Shown: positions 26,131 through 35,025, counted from the stretch's first letter. The stretch is DNA of 64,000 bases from JACVRW01 sp963850205 (GCA_963850205.1 CAWKKJ010000012.1:124001-188000), one strand, 5' to 3'. Numbers and translations: made by a program. Notes: a model not told the origin generated them from the sequence alone.

Positions 26131-26173
26131 ACTCATAATCCGTCAGTCGGAGGTTCGAATCCTCCCCGGCCCA
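26131..26173 (+). repeat. 43-bp direct repeat (tRNA-Met 3' part), right att-like site
   Basis: Perfect copy of 22259-22301, 3872 bp away in the same orientation. Identity begins at the anticodon loop (ACTCATAATCC); the base-paired partner strand of the anticodon stem is lost here (GCC instead of CGG). The repeat ends after CCGGCCCA in both copies. The 175 bp between the end of the giant gene and this repeat hold nothing I can identify. Confidence 0.75.
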
Positions 26174-26249
26174 TCTGACCAGTCGACTCTTGCCCTGGCC
26201 ACCGCGTCCGGGCTACGGTCTTGACACCCCAAGTCCTCTGGAGGCCGTC

Positions 26250-27044
26250 ATGCCCTTCCGCAGACCATCGCCCGCCATGCTGGTCGCGCTGCTCGCGCTC
26301 TTCGTCGCGCTCGGCGGGAGCTCGTACGCAGCTCTCAACCTGCCCAAGGGCTCGGTCGGAGCCAAGCAGCTGAAGCAGAACAGCGTGACCTCGCCGAAGG
26401 TCAAGCGGGGCTCGCTGCTCGTCAGCGACTTCCGGGCCTCGCAGCGGGCCCGGCTCCGAGGGCCCCGAGGCCGCCGGGGTTCTCAGGGCCTCCAGGGTCT
26501 ACAGGGCCCGCAAGGCGTGCGCGGCCCGGCCGGCACGCCCAACGGCTACACCCAGGCGCAGGCTGACGCCCTGTTCCTGTCGGCCCGGGGCGCCACGCGG
26601 CTGACCGTGCCGCCGGGCGCATGGAAGTCGATCGATCTCTTCATCACCGAGGAGTTCCTCTCGAACGTGGCGTTCTTCTCGGGCGAGGATGTCTCCGGCA
26701 ACGGGTTCGTGTCGCTCGACCCGGTCGTGCCGGCCGTGCTGGCGGGCCGGCGCGTGGCGGTCGCCGCCGCGACGCTGTGCTACGACGCCACCTCGCCCGA
26801 CGGCTCGCTGGAGGCCGTCGAACTGGATGTCTTCAGGGCGGACCCGCTGGGGGCCGTGCCCGTCGGACAAGCCGTGGACGACACCACCCGCGACGATGCG
26901 GCCTGTCGTCGCTATGCCCTGCCCGAGCCGGTCGCCCTCGGTGACCAGGACTTCGTGAACTTCCGGTTCCAGATGGCGTGGAGCGACGAAGGCGGCGGTG
27001 TCGCAATCCGGGGCGCCTGGATCGAGCTCGTGCCCGCGGCCTGA
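26250..27044 (+). CDS. Secreted collagen-like protein of Thermoleophilia type
   Basis: 264 residues from ATG 26250, 6 nt after GGAGG. The N-terminus MPFRRPSPAMLVALLALFVA is a signal peptide; it continues LGGSSYAALNLPKGSVGAKQLKQ and KVKRGSLLVSDF, a pattern repeated many times in Solirubrobacterales genomes. A short collagen-like stretch of Gly-X-Y triplets (GPRGRRGSQGLQGLQGPQG and on, about residues 72-95) follows, then a beta-rich C-terminal domain of about 160 residues. These proteins are presumed to be surface or matrix proteins. It is the first gene after the right att-like repeat. Confidence 0.75.
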   Translation: MPFRRPSPAMLVALLALFVALGGSSYAALNLPKGSVGAKQLKQNSVTSPKVKRGSLLVSDFRASQRARLRGPRGRRGSQGLQGLQGPQGVRGPAGTPNGYTQAQADALFLSARGATRLTVPPGAWKSIDLFITEEFLSNVAFFSGEDVSGNGFVSLDPVVPAVLAGRRVAVAAATLCYDATSPDGSLEAVELDVFRADPLGAVPVGQAVDDTTRDDAACRRYALPEPVALGDQDFVNFRFQMAWSDEGGGVAIRGAWIELVPAA

Positions 27045-27249
27045 GACGTCTCAACGGGCCCCCCGAAAAACGCTCCTCCGTCGAGCGGTTGAACCGCTCC
27101 TCCAGGAGGTCGAGCCCGGCCACCGAGTCGCGGTCCGCCCAGAGCCCCAAAAGAGAGCATCCGGCCGCGGAGATCACCGCGATCCGCAGACCTTGCTGCT
27201 GCGCGATCTGGGCCAGCGAGTACAGGTCGCGGACCCTCGCTCCGAGCAC
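27040..27249 (-). pseudogene. Possible STAS-like gene fragment
   Basis: The 307-bp gap between the collagen-like gene and the serine hydrolase holds a minus-strand frame from GTG 27249 that looks protein-like: YSLAQIAQQQGLRIAVISAA, then GCSLLGLWADRDSVAGLDLLEERF. The helix-strand-helix pattern recalls the last half of STAS domains of anti-sigma-factor antagonists. There is no N-terminal half or clear stop near 27045. It is a weak call. Confidence 0.25.
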
Positions 27250-27351
27250 GTAGGCATCCGAGCGGGGCCCGGAACGTGTCCCGCTTCCGCCTTAGGGCGG
27301 CCGGAGCCGACCATCGCGTCGGCGACGGCGATGATCAGCTGCGAGTCTCGT

Positions 27352-28488
27352 TCACGCAGAGGCGAGCGCCGCGCAGGCTGCCCGCCCGAAGGCGCGGCGA
27401 AGCGCTCGCCACGCCGCCGGATTGCCGGTGTCCGGGCTGAGCTGCGTGTTGACGGAGACCGTGGCCGATCGGCGACCACCGGACGTGGCCGCTGCGAACT
27501 GCGTGTAGCCGGGGAAGTTGCCCGTGTGGCCATACATGGTTCCGCAGCGCGTGCGGTAGCGGAACAGGCCCAGGCCGGCGGAGTTGGTTCCCGGGCCCGG
27601 GGGCTCCGAGCTGCCGTCGACAAAACGCCTCTGTTGTCTCCGCACGGCGCGGCCGAACAGCCGCCCACTCACGTAGGCGCGGATGAAGCGGTTGAAATCC
27701 GCTGGCGTGGACTGCATGCCGCCCGATGCCCAGACCCAGGACATCGAGCCCGCCTCGCTGATGTCCTCCGGCGGCTGCGGCGGCTCGATGTCGTACCCGT
27801 GCGCGTACGGCCGTGGCAGCCGTGAGCCGCGCGGCAGGCTCGTGTCCGCCAGTCCCAGCGGCCGGAACACCCGAGTCCGCAGCAGCCGCTCATAGGAGCG
27901 GCCGGTCACGGTCTCGGCCATCAGGGCGACCACGATGTTGTCGGTGTTCGAGTAGGCGTAGTCGGAACCGGGCCGAAACTGCAGCGGCTCGCCCGCGACG
28001 TACCCGATCAGCTCGATAGGTGGGAAACGACGCTGGAGATCTCGGCCGAAGGCGTCCAAATACGTCGAGTTAGCCGTGAAGTTCGGAAGCCCGCTCGTGT
28101 GTCGAAGGGCCTGACTCAGCGTGACCGCCGACCAGGCCGCCGGAAGACTGGGCAGCAGCTCGCCGATCGTGTCGCCGACCTCCAGCCGCCCGCTGCGGAC
28201 CAGCGACAGCGCGACGGCGCCGCTGAAGGCCTTCGAGGTGCTCGCCAGGCGCATGTGGTCGAAGTCGCGCCAGCGGCGCCTGTTTCTCCGGTCCGCGACG
28301 CCTGTCCGGTGTACCTCGGCGCGCCTCCCGCGCTGCACGATCGAAATTGCCCCCGGAGGCCCGCCGGGCGCGTCGACCACCGCGTCGAGCGCCCGGTCGA
28401 GCGCCCGATCGGCGCGTGGGGAAGCAGCGGCCTCGGCGCCCGAACAAACTGCGATCGCTAGGACGAGCACGGAAAGTCGGCGGACCAT
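27352..28488 (-). CDS. Secreted serine hydrolase (beta-lactamase/DD-peptidase family S12)
   Basis: 378 residues from ATG 28488, with a signal peptide (LSVLVLAIAVCSGAEA). The catalytic set of the S12 family is complete: STSK (Ser nucleophile and Lys, in LASTSKAFSG), YSN (in DYAYSNTDN) and HTG near the C-terminus (YGHTGNFPGY). Other family marks are LLPSLPAAWSAVTLSQALRHTSGLP and FRPLGLADTSLP, broken over the fold. Such enzymes act outside the membrane as D-alanyl-D-alanine carboxypeptidases, esterases or beta-lactamases; sequence alone does not decide which. A broken relative lies at 30001-30590, and the gene is divergent from a row of decayed genes. Confidence 0.85.
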   Translation of the reverse strand: MVRRLSVLVLAIAVCSGAEAAASPRADRALDRALDAVVDAPGGPPGAISIVQRGRRAEVHRTGVADRRNRRRWRDFDHMRLASTSKAFSGAVALSLVRSGRLEVGDTIGELLPSLPAAWSAVTLSQALRHTSGLPNFTANSTYLDAFGRDLQRRFPPIELIGYVAGEPLQFRPGSDYAYSNTDNIVVALMAETVTGRSYERLLRTRVFRPLGLADTSLPRGSRLPRPYAHGYDIEPPQPPEDISEAGSMSWVWASGGMQSTPADFNRFIRAYVSGRLFGRAVRRQQRRFVDGSSEPPGPGTNSAGLGLFRYRTRCGTMYGHTGNFPGYTQFAAATSGGRRSATVSVNTQLSPDTGNPAAWRALRRAFGRAACAALASA

Positions 28489-28544
28489 GCCGCAGACCCT
28501 AAGTGGTGAGCGGGATGGTGCGCAACTGCTGCACCTCGGCCCCT

Positions 28545-28956
28545 GCGATTCTGGACGTATCCAGCTCATCTCGGTCCCCTTCCACGACGCACTCGTGGCC
28601 GCAGCCGGGCGCTCCCCGGCGGACACCGTCGCGCCGCCGGACCCCGATGCTCCGGAAGCGGCCCGCATCTTCGCCATAGCCGCCGACCTGGCCGATCACG
28701 TACGAGCTGCCCGCGCCGACGGCGCCACCCCGCTCGTGCTGGCCGGCGACTGCAACTCGTGCCTGGGCACGGTGGCCGGCTGCGCACCGGAGGGGGGCGA
28801 TCTCGGCGTGGTGTGGCTGGACGCCCACAGCGACTTCGATACGACCGATACCAAGTGCCTCCGGCTCGCTCGACGGCGTGGGCTGCGCGTCCTCACCGGC
28901 GTCGGCTGGGACGCGCTTCGAGGCATGGTCCCGGGTCTAACGCCGGTAGGCCATGG
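28545..28956 (+). pseudogene. Arginase/agmatinase-family fragment
   Basis: About 137 residues in one frame match the first half of arginase-like ureohydrolases: IQLISVPFHDA, a helix AADLADHVRAARADGATPLVLAGDCNS with GDC in place of GGDH, VVWLDAHSDFDTTDT with the DxHxD manganese ligands, and LTGVGWDALRGMVPGLTPV. The second half with the remaining metal ligands is absent. The same frame runs without a break into an unrelated NTF2-like sequence, so a deletion has joined two genes. Confidence 0.6.
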
Positions 28957-29895
28957 GGCGGTGGGGGACCGTCTGCGCGCGGCCCTAGCCAGTGGCGACT
29001 TTGCGGGGCTGGCCGATCTGTACAGCACCGATTCGCTGCTCGACCTGAGCCTGCCGGGCGGGCGCCGCCGGGTCGCCGGGCCCGACCGGGCGGTCGAGCT
29101 TCTGTGCCGGCAGTTTCCCAGCTGGTCGAGTGGTCGCCACCAATGAATCCTGCGGGGATCGCGTGCTGGTTCGAGCGGGTCCCCGACGGGGGACGGCCTT
29201 TCGCCAGCGTCTCAATCTGCAGCTCAGCGACGGCTTGATCGACGCCACTGGGCCTACAGCGCACCTCCGCGCGCACCTGCCGGGAACGGCGGCGGGGTCC
29301 TGCTCGACCCGAGCCTCGCGGCCCCGCCTCGGCCCGATCGCCGGTCACGAGCCGATGGTCTCGAGAGGGTGGTCGGGCAACGCGCACGAGCGCCTGGTTC
29401 TGGCGGACAGCCGGCGCCTCGTGGCCAAGCGGATCGTGCCCGGCGCAAACTGGATCGATAGGCACACGGGCGATGAGGGCCGCGAGGCACTTTTTGTTCA
29501 GCTCGGGTGTGCTCGATCGCCCGCCCGACACGATCGACCCTACCGTGGTCGCCGCCCAGCGTGACGGCGACGCCTGGTGGGTGGTGATGGACGACGTCTC
29601 CGAGGCCCCGCTGTCGGACGACAGGCGGCTGACCCGCGAGGAGCACCGGCGCGTCCTCACCGCGGTCAACGGGAAGTGAGAGGAAGTTTTCGGGCGAGCG
29701 CGTCTCCCACCCGTGCTGGCTGTCCGATTGCCTGCGGCTCTTCTCGCCCGCGATCGCCGCGGCGGAGCGCGACGGCCTCGACCTGCTTCCCGAAGCAGTA
29801 CCAGGCCTTCTGGGAGGCGTTCGCCGACGCGGTCGACGAGGACGTTGCGGCGGCGGTGCTCCGGCCTGGTGGACGACCCGCGTCAGCGCCCGCGC
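28957..29895 (+). pseudogene. NTF2-like plus phosphotransferase-like gene, several frameshifts
   Basis: Pieces in three frames follow one another in the order of a single protein. First comes an NTF2-like part: LRAALASGDFAGLADLYSTD, then LLDLSLPGGRRRVAGPDRAV, then WSPPMNPAGIACWFERVPDGG, then RQRLNLQLSDG. Next is a kinase-like part: EPMVSRGWSGNAHERLVLAD, RRLVAKRIVPGANWIDRHTG, then RDGDAWWVVMDDVS, VSHPCWLSDCLRLFSPAIAA and QYQAFWEAFADAVDEDV. The pattern recalls aminoglycoside-phosphotransferase-like proteins. At least four frame changes rule out a working gene. Confidence 0.55.
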
Positions 29896-29911
29896 CTCGC
29901 CAGTGACGGGA

Positions 29912-29954
29912 TTGCGCTCGGCTTGCGAACCGGTTGCGAGGCGGGGGGTACAAC
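29912..29954 (+). promoter_or_regulatory. Triple TTGCG repeat promoter, copy C
   Basis: TTGCG starts at 29912, 29923 and 29934, exactly 11 bp apart as in copies A and B. TACAAC follows at 29949 after 10 bp. It precedes the decayed serine hydrolase that begins at 30001, about 24 kb away from the other two copies. Confidence 0.6.
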
Positions 29955-30000
29955 TGCGACGATCCGCCAAGCGGCTGTCCCAGCCAGGAGGAGCACCCAA

Positions 30001-30590
30001 TGACACGCAAACGACTCATCGCTGCGGCTGCCGTTCTCGGAAGGCACGCTCGACGTCTCCGGCCTGGCGGCCGCCGCGCAGCCGGCGGGGTGTCACGAGG
30101 TCGCACCGTCTGTCGGTCATGTTGTTCTTCACAACCAGCGCGAGCTAGCGCTTGAGCTTCGGCGTGAACGCCGCGTGGGCGGGCGCCGCGACGAGCAGCG
30201 CCATAGCTTCGGCTTCACCATGGGCGGCATGCAGGCCACCCTTGGCGACCTTGGCAAGTGGGCCAGGGTGCTGGCCACCGGGGGTCCCCTCCTGTCGCGG
30301 CGCCAGCAGGCCCAGCGACTGCAGACCGTGCCGGTCCCGACCCCGGCAGGCCCGTGGACGTCGGCTATGGCCTCGGGATCATGAAGCTCGACAACCTGCT
30401 CGGCCACAATGGCGCCGCGATCGGCTACTCGACGGCGATGTTCTACCTGCCCTCGAAGAGGGCGACGATCGTCGTGTGGGGCAACAACTCGACCAACGAA
30501 TCCATCCCGACGACCACGATCGCGTTCGACCTCGCAGAGCTCCTCTTCCCGAAGGCAGTCGACCAGGGGGTGATCCGGGGGACCACCTAG
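30001..30590 (+). pseudogene. Decayed secreted serine hydrolase
   Basis: AGGAGG lies 7 nt before ATG 30001, which opens a signal peptide (MTRKRLIAAAAVLG). The catalytic middle is gone. C-terminal pieces in two frames remain: FTMGGMQATLGDLGKWARVL with PLLSRRQQAQRLQ, then YGLGIMKLDNLLGHNGAAIG with YSTAMFYLPSKRATIVVWGN, where HNG stands at the place of the HTG motif of S12 hydrolases. Loss of the middle while keeping signal peptide, C-terminus and TTGCG promoter is the same kind of damage as in the hydrolase at 5925. Confidence 0.65.
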
Positions 30591-30606
30591 AGGCCTCCGG
30601 TACACC

Positions 30607-33600
30607 ATGACCTCCCTCTCGGAGATCCGCTCTCGGCGTGCGCGCGCGCAGGCGGTGGCGGTTCTCGTGGTGGCGCTGGCGTTCGGGTTCCTCGCCGCGC
30701 CCGCACCCGTGCGGGCGGACTGCCCGTCCGGCGACGAGTCCTACACCGGCCCGTGCGGGCCGACCTTCACGACGCCGATGTGGGGGGACGCGGCGGGCTG
30801 GACCGACCCCTCGAAGTTCTCGACGATCCAGCTCGGCGACGTCAACGGCGACGGCAAGGACGAGCTGCTTGGCCGAGGCGACTCCGGCATCGAGATCTGG
30901 ACGTTCGACACGAGCCTGGGGCAATGGCGCCCCCAGGTGACCGCCCAGGACGTGCCCGTGGTGCTCTCGGACTTCCGCTCCCCGGGGCTCGGCGAGGACA
31001 CCTTGGGCTGGAAGGACCCCTCGTACTACACGACCATCCAGACCGCGAACGTCGACGGGACGCCGGGCGTGGAGATACTCGCGCGCTTCTCGAACGGCAT
31101 GCGAGCCTACGGCTACAAGCCGCCGCCGGGAGGCAACGACATCGACGGCGGGACGTGGTTGCTGCTGGCCTCCGGGGGCCCATTCACCGACGCCGGGAAC
31201 TGGAGAGACCCCCAGTTCTACTCGACGGTCAGGGCCGTAAGGGCCCAGGGCCGCTCCTACGCCATCTCCCACGATGGGACCGGCCTCATCTCCGCCTCGT
31301 GGCCGGGGGCGGGCTGGACCTACGAATCCCACACGAGCGAGCTGGCCGGATGCAGCCAGCCGAACTGTTACCACTCGCTGCGGGTCCTGCCGGGCGAGGG
31401 GCGCTTCTCCGCCGCCGAGCCCGGTAGCTCGTTCGGCCAGAGCGTCAAGAGCTTCCAGGGGCCCGGACGCGGGTGGACGCGAGTGCCGGTGGACGGCGGC
31501 AGCTTTCCATCCGGTCCGCTCTCGAACGCCCCGGGGCCGGACTGCCCGTTGGACGTCAGCGGCGACTGCTTCCCGAAATTCGTGTGGCTGTGGGAGACGA
31601 CCCGGTGGGCCAACCTGGCGCCTCAGGGCGCCGGCCTCCCGCAGCTCGTCGCCCTTGCGCCGCAGGGCCTGCTGGCCTACAACCCCGTGCCCGGGAGGTC
31701 CAGCGCGTCGATCGCCTGGCAGCCCTTGCACAACCTCGACGCCCTCACCCATCCGGTCCTGGAATGGATCGAGGATCCGGGCAAGGCGGCCTCGCTGACG
31801 GTCGCCGACATCGACGGCCAAGGCCGCGACGAGGTGCTCGCGCTCCAGGACGGCCAGCTCAAGGCGTGGAGCTACAACGCCGCGGCGGATGCCTGGACCC
31901 AGCTGCAGCCGACGACCCCGCTCGCGCTGAGCGACACGGCGGTGTGGAACCAGGACCGGTCCCACTACGGAACATTCCGCGCCGGCGACGTGGACGGCGA
32001 CGGTCGCGAGGAGATCATCGCCCGCGGTCCCTTCGGAATCCGCACCTGGTTCTACGATCGCCGCGGAACGGGTGGCTGGGAGCGCTACCTGCCCGCGGGC
32101 TACCCGGACTTCCCGGGCGGCCAAGGGGGTGGCCAGAGCGCAGCCTTCTCGACGCTGAACCAGCTCGCGAAGCAGTACCGCTACATCACCAGGAGCCAGA
32201 ACTCGGTGCGCGACGTGTGGAGCGCCGAGAACCCGCCCGACGAGGACGAGCTCACGGACCTGGAGAGAGGGATCGAAACGACGATCGGCGACTGCTCGAA
32301 CCCTCTTCCTGGGGAGCAACCGCGCTACCAGACCTGCGACCCGCCGGCGGGAGCCACCTTCGGCGTGGCCGATTGGACGGCCGTGATCAACGAGGTGCTG
32401 GCGGAGATCTTCGCCGCCCGGCAGGTGCTCGACCACTTCGGCGACCTCGACAGCATGCGTACCTCGCTGTTCCTGGCCGAAAACGCGGAGTTGCCGGCGA
32501 TCGGCAGCGACCTCGGGCTCCAGGCCGCGGCTAATCAGTCGGCGGCGTTCGACCAGCAGGGCTTCTGGGCCTCGTTCATCCAGATCATCGGCAGCATCGC
32601 CGGGCTTGTCGAGCCGGGGGCGGGCGCGGCTCTGTCGGTCGCCGGGGACCTGATCTCGATGGTTCCGTCCGCCACGCCGTCGGCGACCTCGAAGTTCGAC
32701 ACCAACTACGCCGGGATCCAGGGCCAGTTCGCGGATTCCGTCGACGAAGCCGTCAAGCAATCCGCGGCGCTCAGCCAGACCGTGCGCCAGGACCTCGGCC
32801 TCCTGACCCTGGTGGCGCGGTTGCGAGAGCGGGGGACCTGGCAGCCGGACCTGATCGGCGTGAGGAGCGCCGCCGACCAGGCGTTCGTGGCCTGGGTCTA
32901 CAAGTCGCTCCTCCCCACCATGTACGACCGCTATCAGGTCACCAACTGTTACCCGTCCTATGCGGTGCCCGAAAAGGAACCGCACGAAGTTGCCGCCTGC
33001 TTCGCACCGGGGGGCCTCCTCAGCGCGAGCTATCCCGGCGTGGCCGGCGCCGCCAACGGACCGAGCTTCACCGCGCTGGCGGCGCCGTACAACGCGGGGG
33101 ACTACGCGAATCCGGGGGTGCCCTGCTGGTGGAGCGACGGAAATTTCGTTTGCGATTACAAGGCGGCGCTCCCCCCCTTGGATCTCGCCAAACGTCTGTT
33201 CGGCCCGGTCTCGCCCGCGTGCGACTACGTACCGGGGAAGGCCGCCACCGCGTGGACCTTCGGCTGCAACCTCGGCCTGAGCGCGCAGACCACGGTCGGC
33301 CCGCTCGGCCAGGCCAACGGCTGGAACTTCACGACCTACAGCGCCGACCCTGTTGTCTCGGTCTCCCAGAAGCTGGCGAGCGCGGTCACGCGGTCGCACG
33401 CGGTCGGGGGCAACGCACCGGTCCGGGCGACCGAGGTGCTACGCGTGCGGCCCGGCTTCCGCCTCTCCCGGGCCTCGGCGGTGGCGACCCGCGTGCTGCA
33501 CGAGGCGACGGGCCGCAAGGAGCTCACGGCGCCGGGGCCGTTCCTGGCGCGGCCATCGGACCGGCCGCGCGGCAGCGGCAAGGCTCGCCGCCCGCGGGCC

Positions 33601-34200
33601 CGGGTGCGCCTGCGCCGCCTCGGGCGGACCCGACTCGCGGTCAAGATCCGGATGCGGCGCAGGGGTCTGCGGGTGCCGCGCGCCTGTCACGCGCTGCCGC
33701 CCTCCCTGCAGCCACGGGGCGCGGTGGTCCAGCTGGAGACCCGCATTCGGCTCCGCCACGGGCGTACGAGGACCACGCGCGTGATTCGCCGACATTGGAG
33801 GTGCGAACGCGATCGCTACGGCAACGTCGTCCGCCTCCGCGTGGTAAGGCGCCGCCCAAGCCACAGGCTCCGCCGCGGCCTGCGGAGCCGCCTCGTGCTG
33901 CCCGCCTCGGTGCGGCCCGGCACCACCGCGCGCACCCGCGTCAAGGTGCGTAACGCGCGCCGGCGCGGTCGGAGCGCGACGCTCTGGCACGTCACCGTAG
34001 CGGGCTCGTACGTCACGAGTCGCGGCACTCGCAGGCTAATCGGGAAGAGGATCCGCCGGCTCGGAGCAAGACGCTCGAGGACCGTGCGCCTGCGTCTGCG
34101 CGTCCCCCGCTCGGCGCGCGGGCGGCTCTGTGTGCATACCACGACCACGGCTGACCTGACGCGCGCCAGCACCCGGCGAAGGTGCATCCGGATTCGTTGA
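30607..34200 (+). CDS. Giant secreted protein: beta-propeller, helical module, Arg-rich tail
   Basis: 1197 residues with a signal peptide (about 15-37; AVAVLVVALAFGFLAAPAPVRA). Residues about 50-505 hold roughly seven repeats of 50-80 residues, the best kept being FSTIQLGDVNGDGKDELLGR, SLTVADIDGQGRDEVLALQD and FRAGDVDGDGREEIIARGP. These are FG-GAP/VCBS-type, with calcium-binding DxDGDG loops, so a seven-bladed propeller is likely. A helical module follows (about 600-780), with an uncharged segment at about 656-686 (IIGSIAGLVEPGAGAALSVA) between coiled-coil-like helices. The last 260 residues are extremely Arg-rich but patterned as beta strands. The helical module resembles that of the protein at 22578. 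Function unknown. Confidence 0.7.
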   Translation: MTSLSEIRSRRARAQAVAVLVVALAFGFLAAPAPVRADCPSGDESYTGPCGPTFTTPMWGDAAGWTDPSKFSTIQLGDVNGDGKDELLGRGDSGIEIWTFDTSLGQWRPQVTAQDVPVVLSDFRSPGLGEDTLGWKDPSYYTTIQTANVDGTPGVEILARFSNGMRAYGYKPPPGGNDIDGGTWLLLASGGPFTDAGNWRDPQFYSTVRAVRAQGRSYAISHDGTGLISASWPGAGWTYESHTSELAGCSQPNCYHSLRVLPGEGRFSAAEPGSSFGQSVKSFQGPGRGWTRVPVDGGSFPSGPLSNAPGPDCPLDVSGDCFPKFVWLWETTRWANLAPQGAGLPQLVALAPQGLLAYNPVPGRSSASIAWQPLHNLDALTHPVLEWIEDPGKAASLTVADIDGQGRDEVLALQDGQLKAWSYNAAADAWTQLQPTTPLALSDTAVWNQDRSHYGTFRAGDVDGDGREEIIARGPFGIRTWFYDRRGTGGWERYLPAGYPDFPGGQGGGQSAAFSTLNQLAKQYRYITRSQNSVRDVWSAENPPDEDELTDLERGIETTIGDCSNPLPGEQPRYQTCDPPAGATFGVADWTAVINEVLAEIFAARQVLDHFGDLDSMRTSLFLAENAELPAIGSDLGLQAAANQSAAFDQQGFWASFIQIIGSIAGLVEPGAGAALSVAGDLISMVPSATPSATSKFDTNYAGIQGQFADSVDEAVKQSAALSQTVRQDLGLLTLVARLRERGTWQPDLIGVRSAADQAFVAWVYKSLLPTMYDRYQVTNCYPSYAVPEKEPHEVAACFAPGGLLSASYPGVAGAANGPSFTALAAPYNAGDYANPGVPCWWSDGNFVCDYKAALPPLDLAKRLFGPVSPACDYVPGKAATAWTFGCNLGLSAQTTVGPLGQANGWNFTTYSADPVVSVSQKLASAVTRSHAVGGNAPVRATEVLRVRPGFRLSRASAVATRVLHEATGRKELTAPGPFLARPSDRPRGSGKARRPRARVRLRRLGRTRLAVKIRMRRRGLRVPRACHALPPSLQPRGAVVQLETRIRLRHGRTRTTRVIRRHWRCERDRYGNVVRLRVVRRRPSHRLRRGLRSRLVLPASVRPGTTARTRVKVRNARRRGRSATLWHVTVAGSYVTSRGTRRLIGKRIRRLGARRSRTVRLRLRVPRSARGRLCVHTTTTADLTRASTRRRCIRIR

Positions 34201-34377
34201 ACCTGTCCTAGCCTGGTCGGTCTCGGCAGCCGGTGGGCGGCGCGCCTACTGGCTGGGGCGTGCCGGGCAGCGCTTCCTGATGGGCCGTTCTCGCTTGACG
34301 CCCGCGCCTGGTGGGCGCAGGGCATCGTCCCGACGCCCTAAGCGGATCCGCGTCCGCGTTCCCAGTTCAGGGCGTGG

Positions 34378-34548
34378 TCAGTACCACTTGCCTTTGGCGA
34401 AGCCGCCGAAGGCGATTAGCCCCACCAGCGCGACGATCAGCCCGACCCAGAAGCTCCATACGATGATCAGGACGATCCCCACGATGACCAGGACGCCGCC
34501 GAGACCGATGCCACCGATGCTCCCGCCTCTACCACGTTCAGCCGCCAT
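34378..34548 (-). CDS. Small two-helix membrane protein
   Basis: 56 residues. GAGGAGG lies 7 nt before ATG 34548, a strong ribosome site. After a Gly-rich start (AAERGRGGSIGGIGLGG) come two hydrophobic segments, VLVIVGIVLIIVWSFW and VGLIVALVGLIAFGGF, and a short end KGKWY. The hydrophobic hairpin is typical of small actinobacterial membrane proteins. I do not know its role. The 177 bp between it and the giant gene on the other strand hold nothing I can identify. Confidence 0.65.
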   Translation of the reverse strand: MAAERGRGGSIGGIGLGGVLVIVGIVLIIVWSFWVGLIVALVGLIAFGGFAKGKWY

Positions 34549-34939
34549 CCACGCGCCTCCTCACCGTACTTGGTCACACCGAATCATCCCATAGGGCAGC
34601 AGCGGGGCGTGCGGCGAACAAGCGTGTACTGCACGCTCGTCTCGCCCCCGCGCTCTGGGCGGGCGGGTCGGTGTCGGGCGCAAGAGGCGAGTGCATGTGA
34701 AGCGTGGGACGGCCGCGAGACGCCGCCAGCGTGCTCGGCACTCCCGGCGTGCCGCATCAGGGACATTCTGATGCAGGTTGGCAGGGCGCCAGCCGCGACC
34801 CACTGACCCTCGGGACGCGCGAGCCGACAACAAGCTGCAACAGCTCAAGCTTCGCCCGTCCCTGTGGGATGCAAATGATGCCTATTTGATGCCTGCCAAA
34901 AACCTGGACGCGGCTCATTCAGTAGCAGGGCCTCTTTAG
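34549..34939. other. Gene-free stretch with a lower-GC patch
   Basis: About 390 bp between the small membrane protein and the tRNA-Leu gene. Neither strand has a convincing coding frame. Bases from about 34835 to 34935, next to the tRNA 3' end, are less GC-rich and hold near-repeats of GATGCC (ATGATGCC and TTTGATGCC). Sequence next to a tRNA 3' end is a common place for old integration scars, but no integrase piece could be recognised. Confidence 0.3.

Positions 34940-35025
<86 letters not shown>

Noticed and set aside
34835..34935. Integrase remnant next to the tRNA-Leu 3' end
   Set aside because: The stretch is lower in GC and sits where integrase genes often end, but no tyrosine-recombinase motif can be read in any frame.
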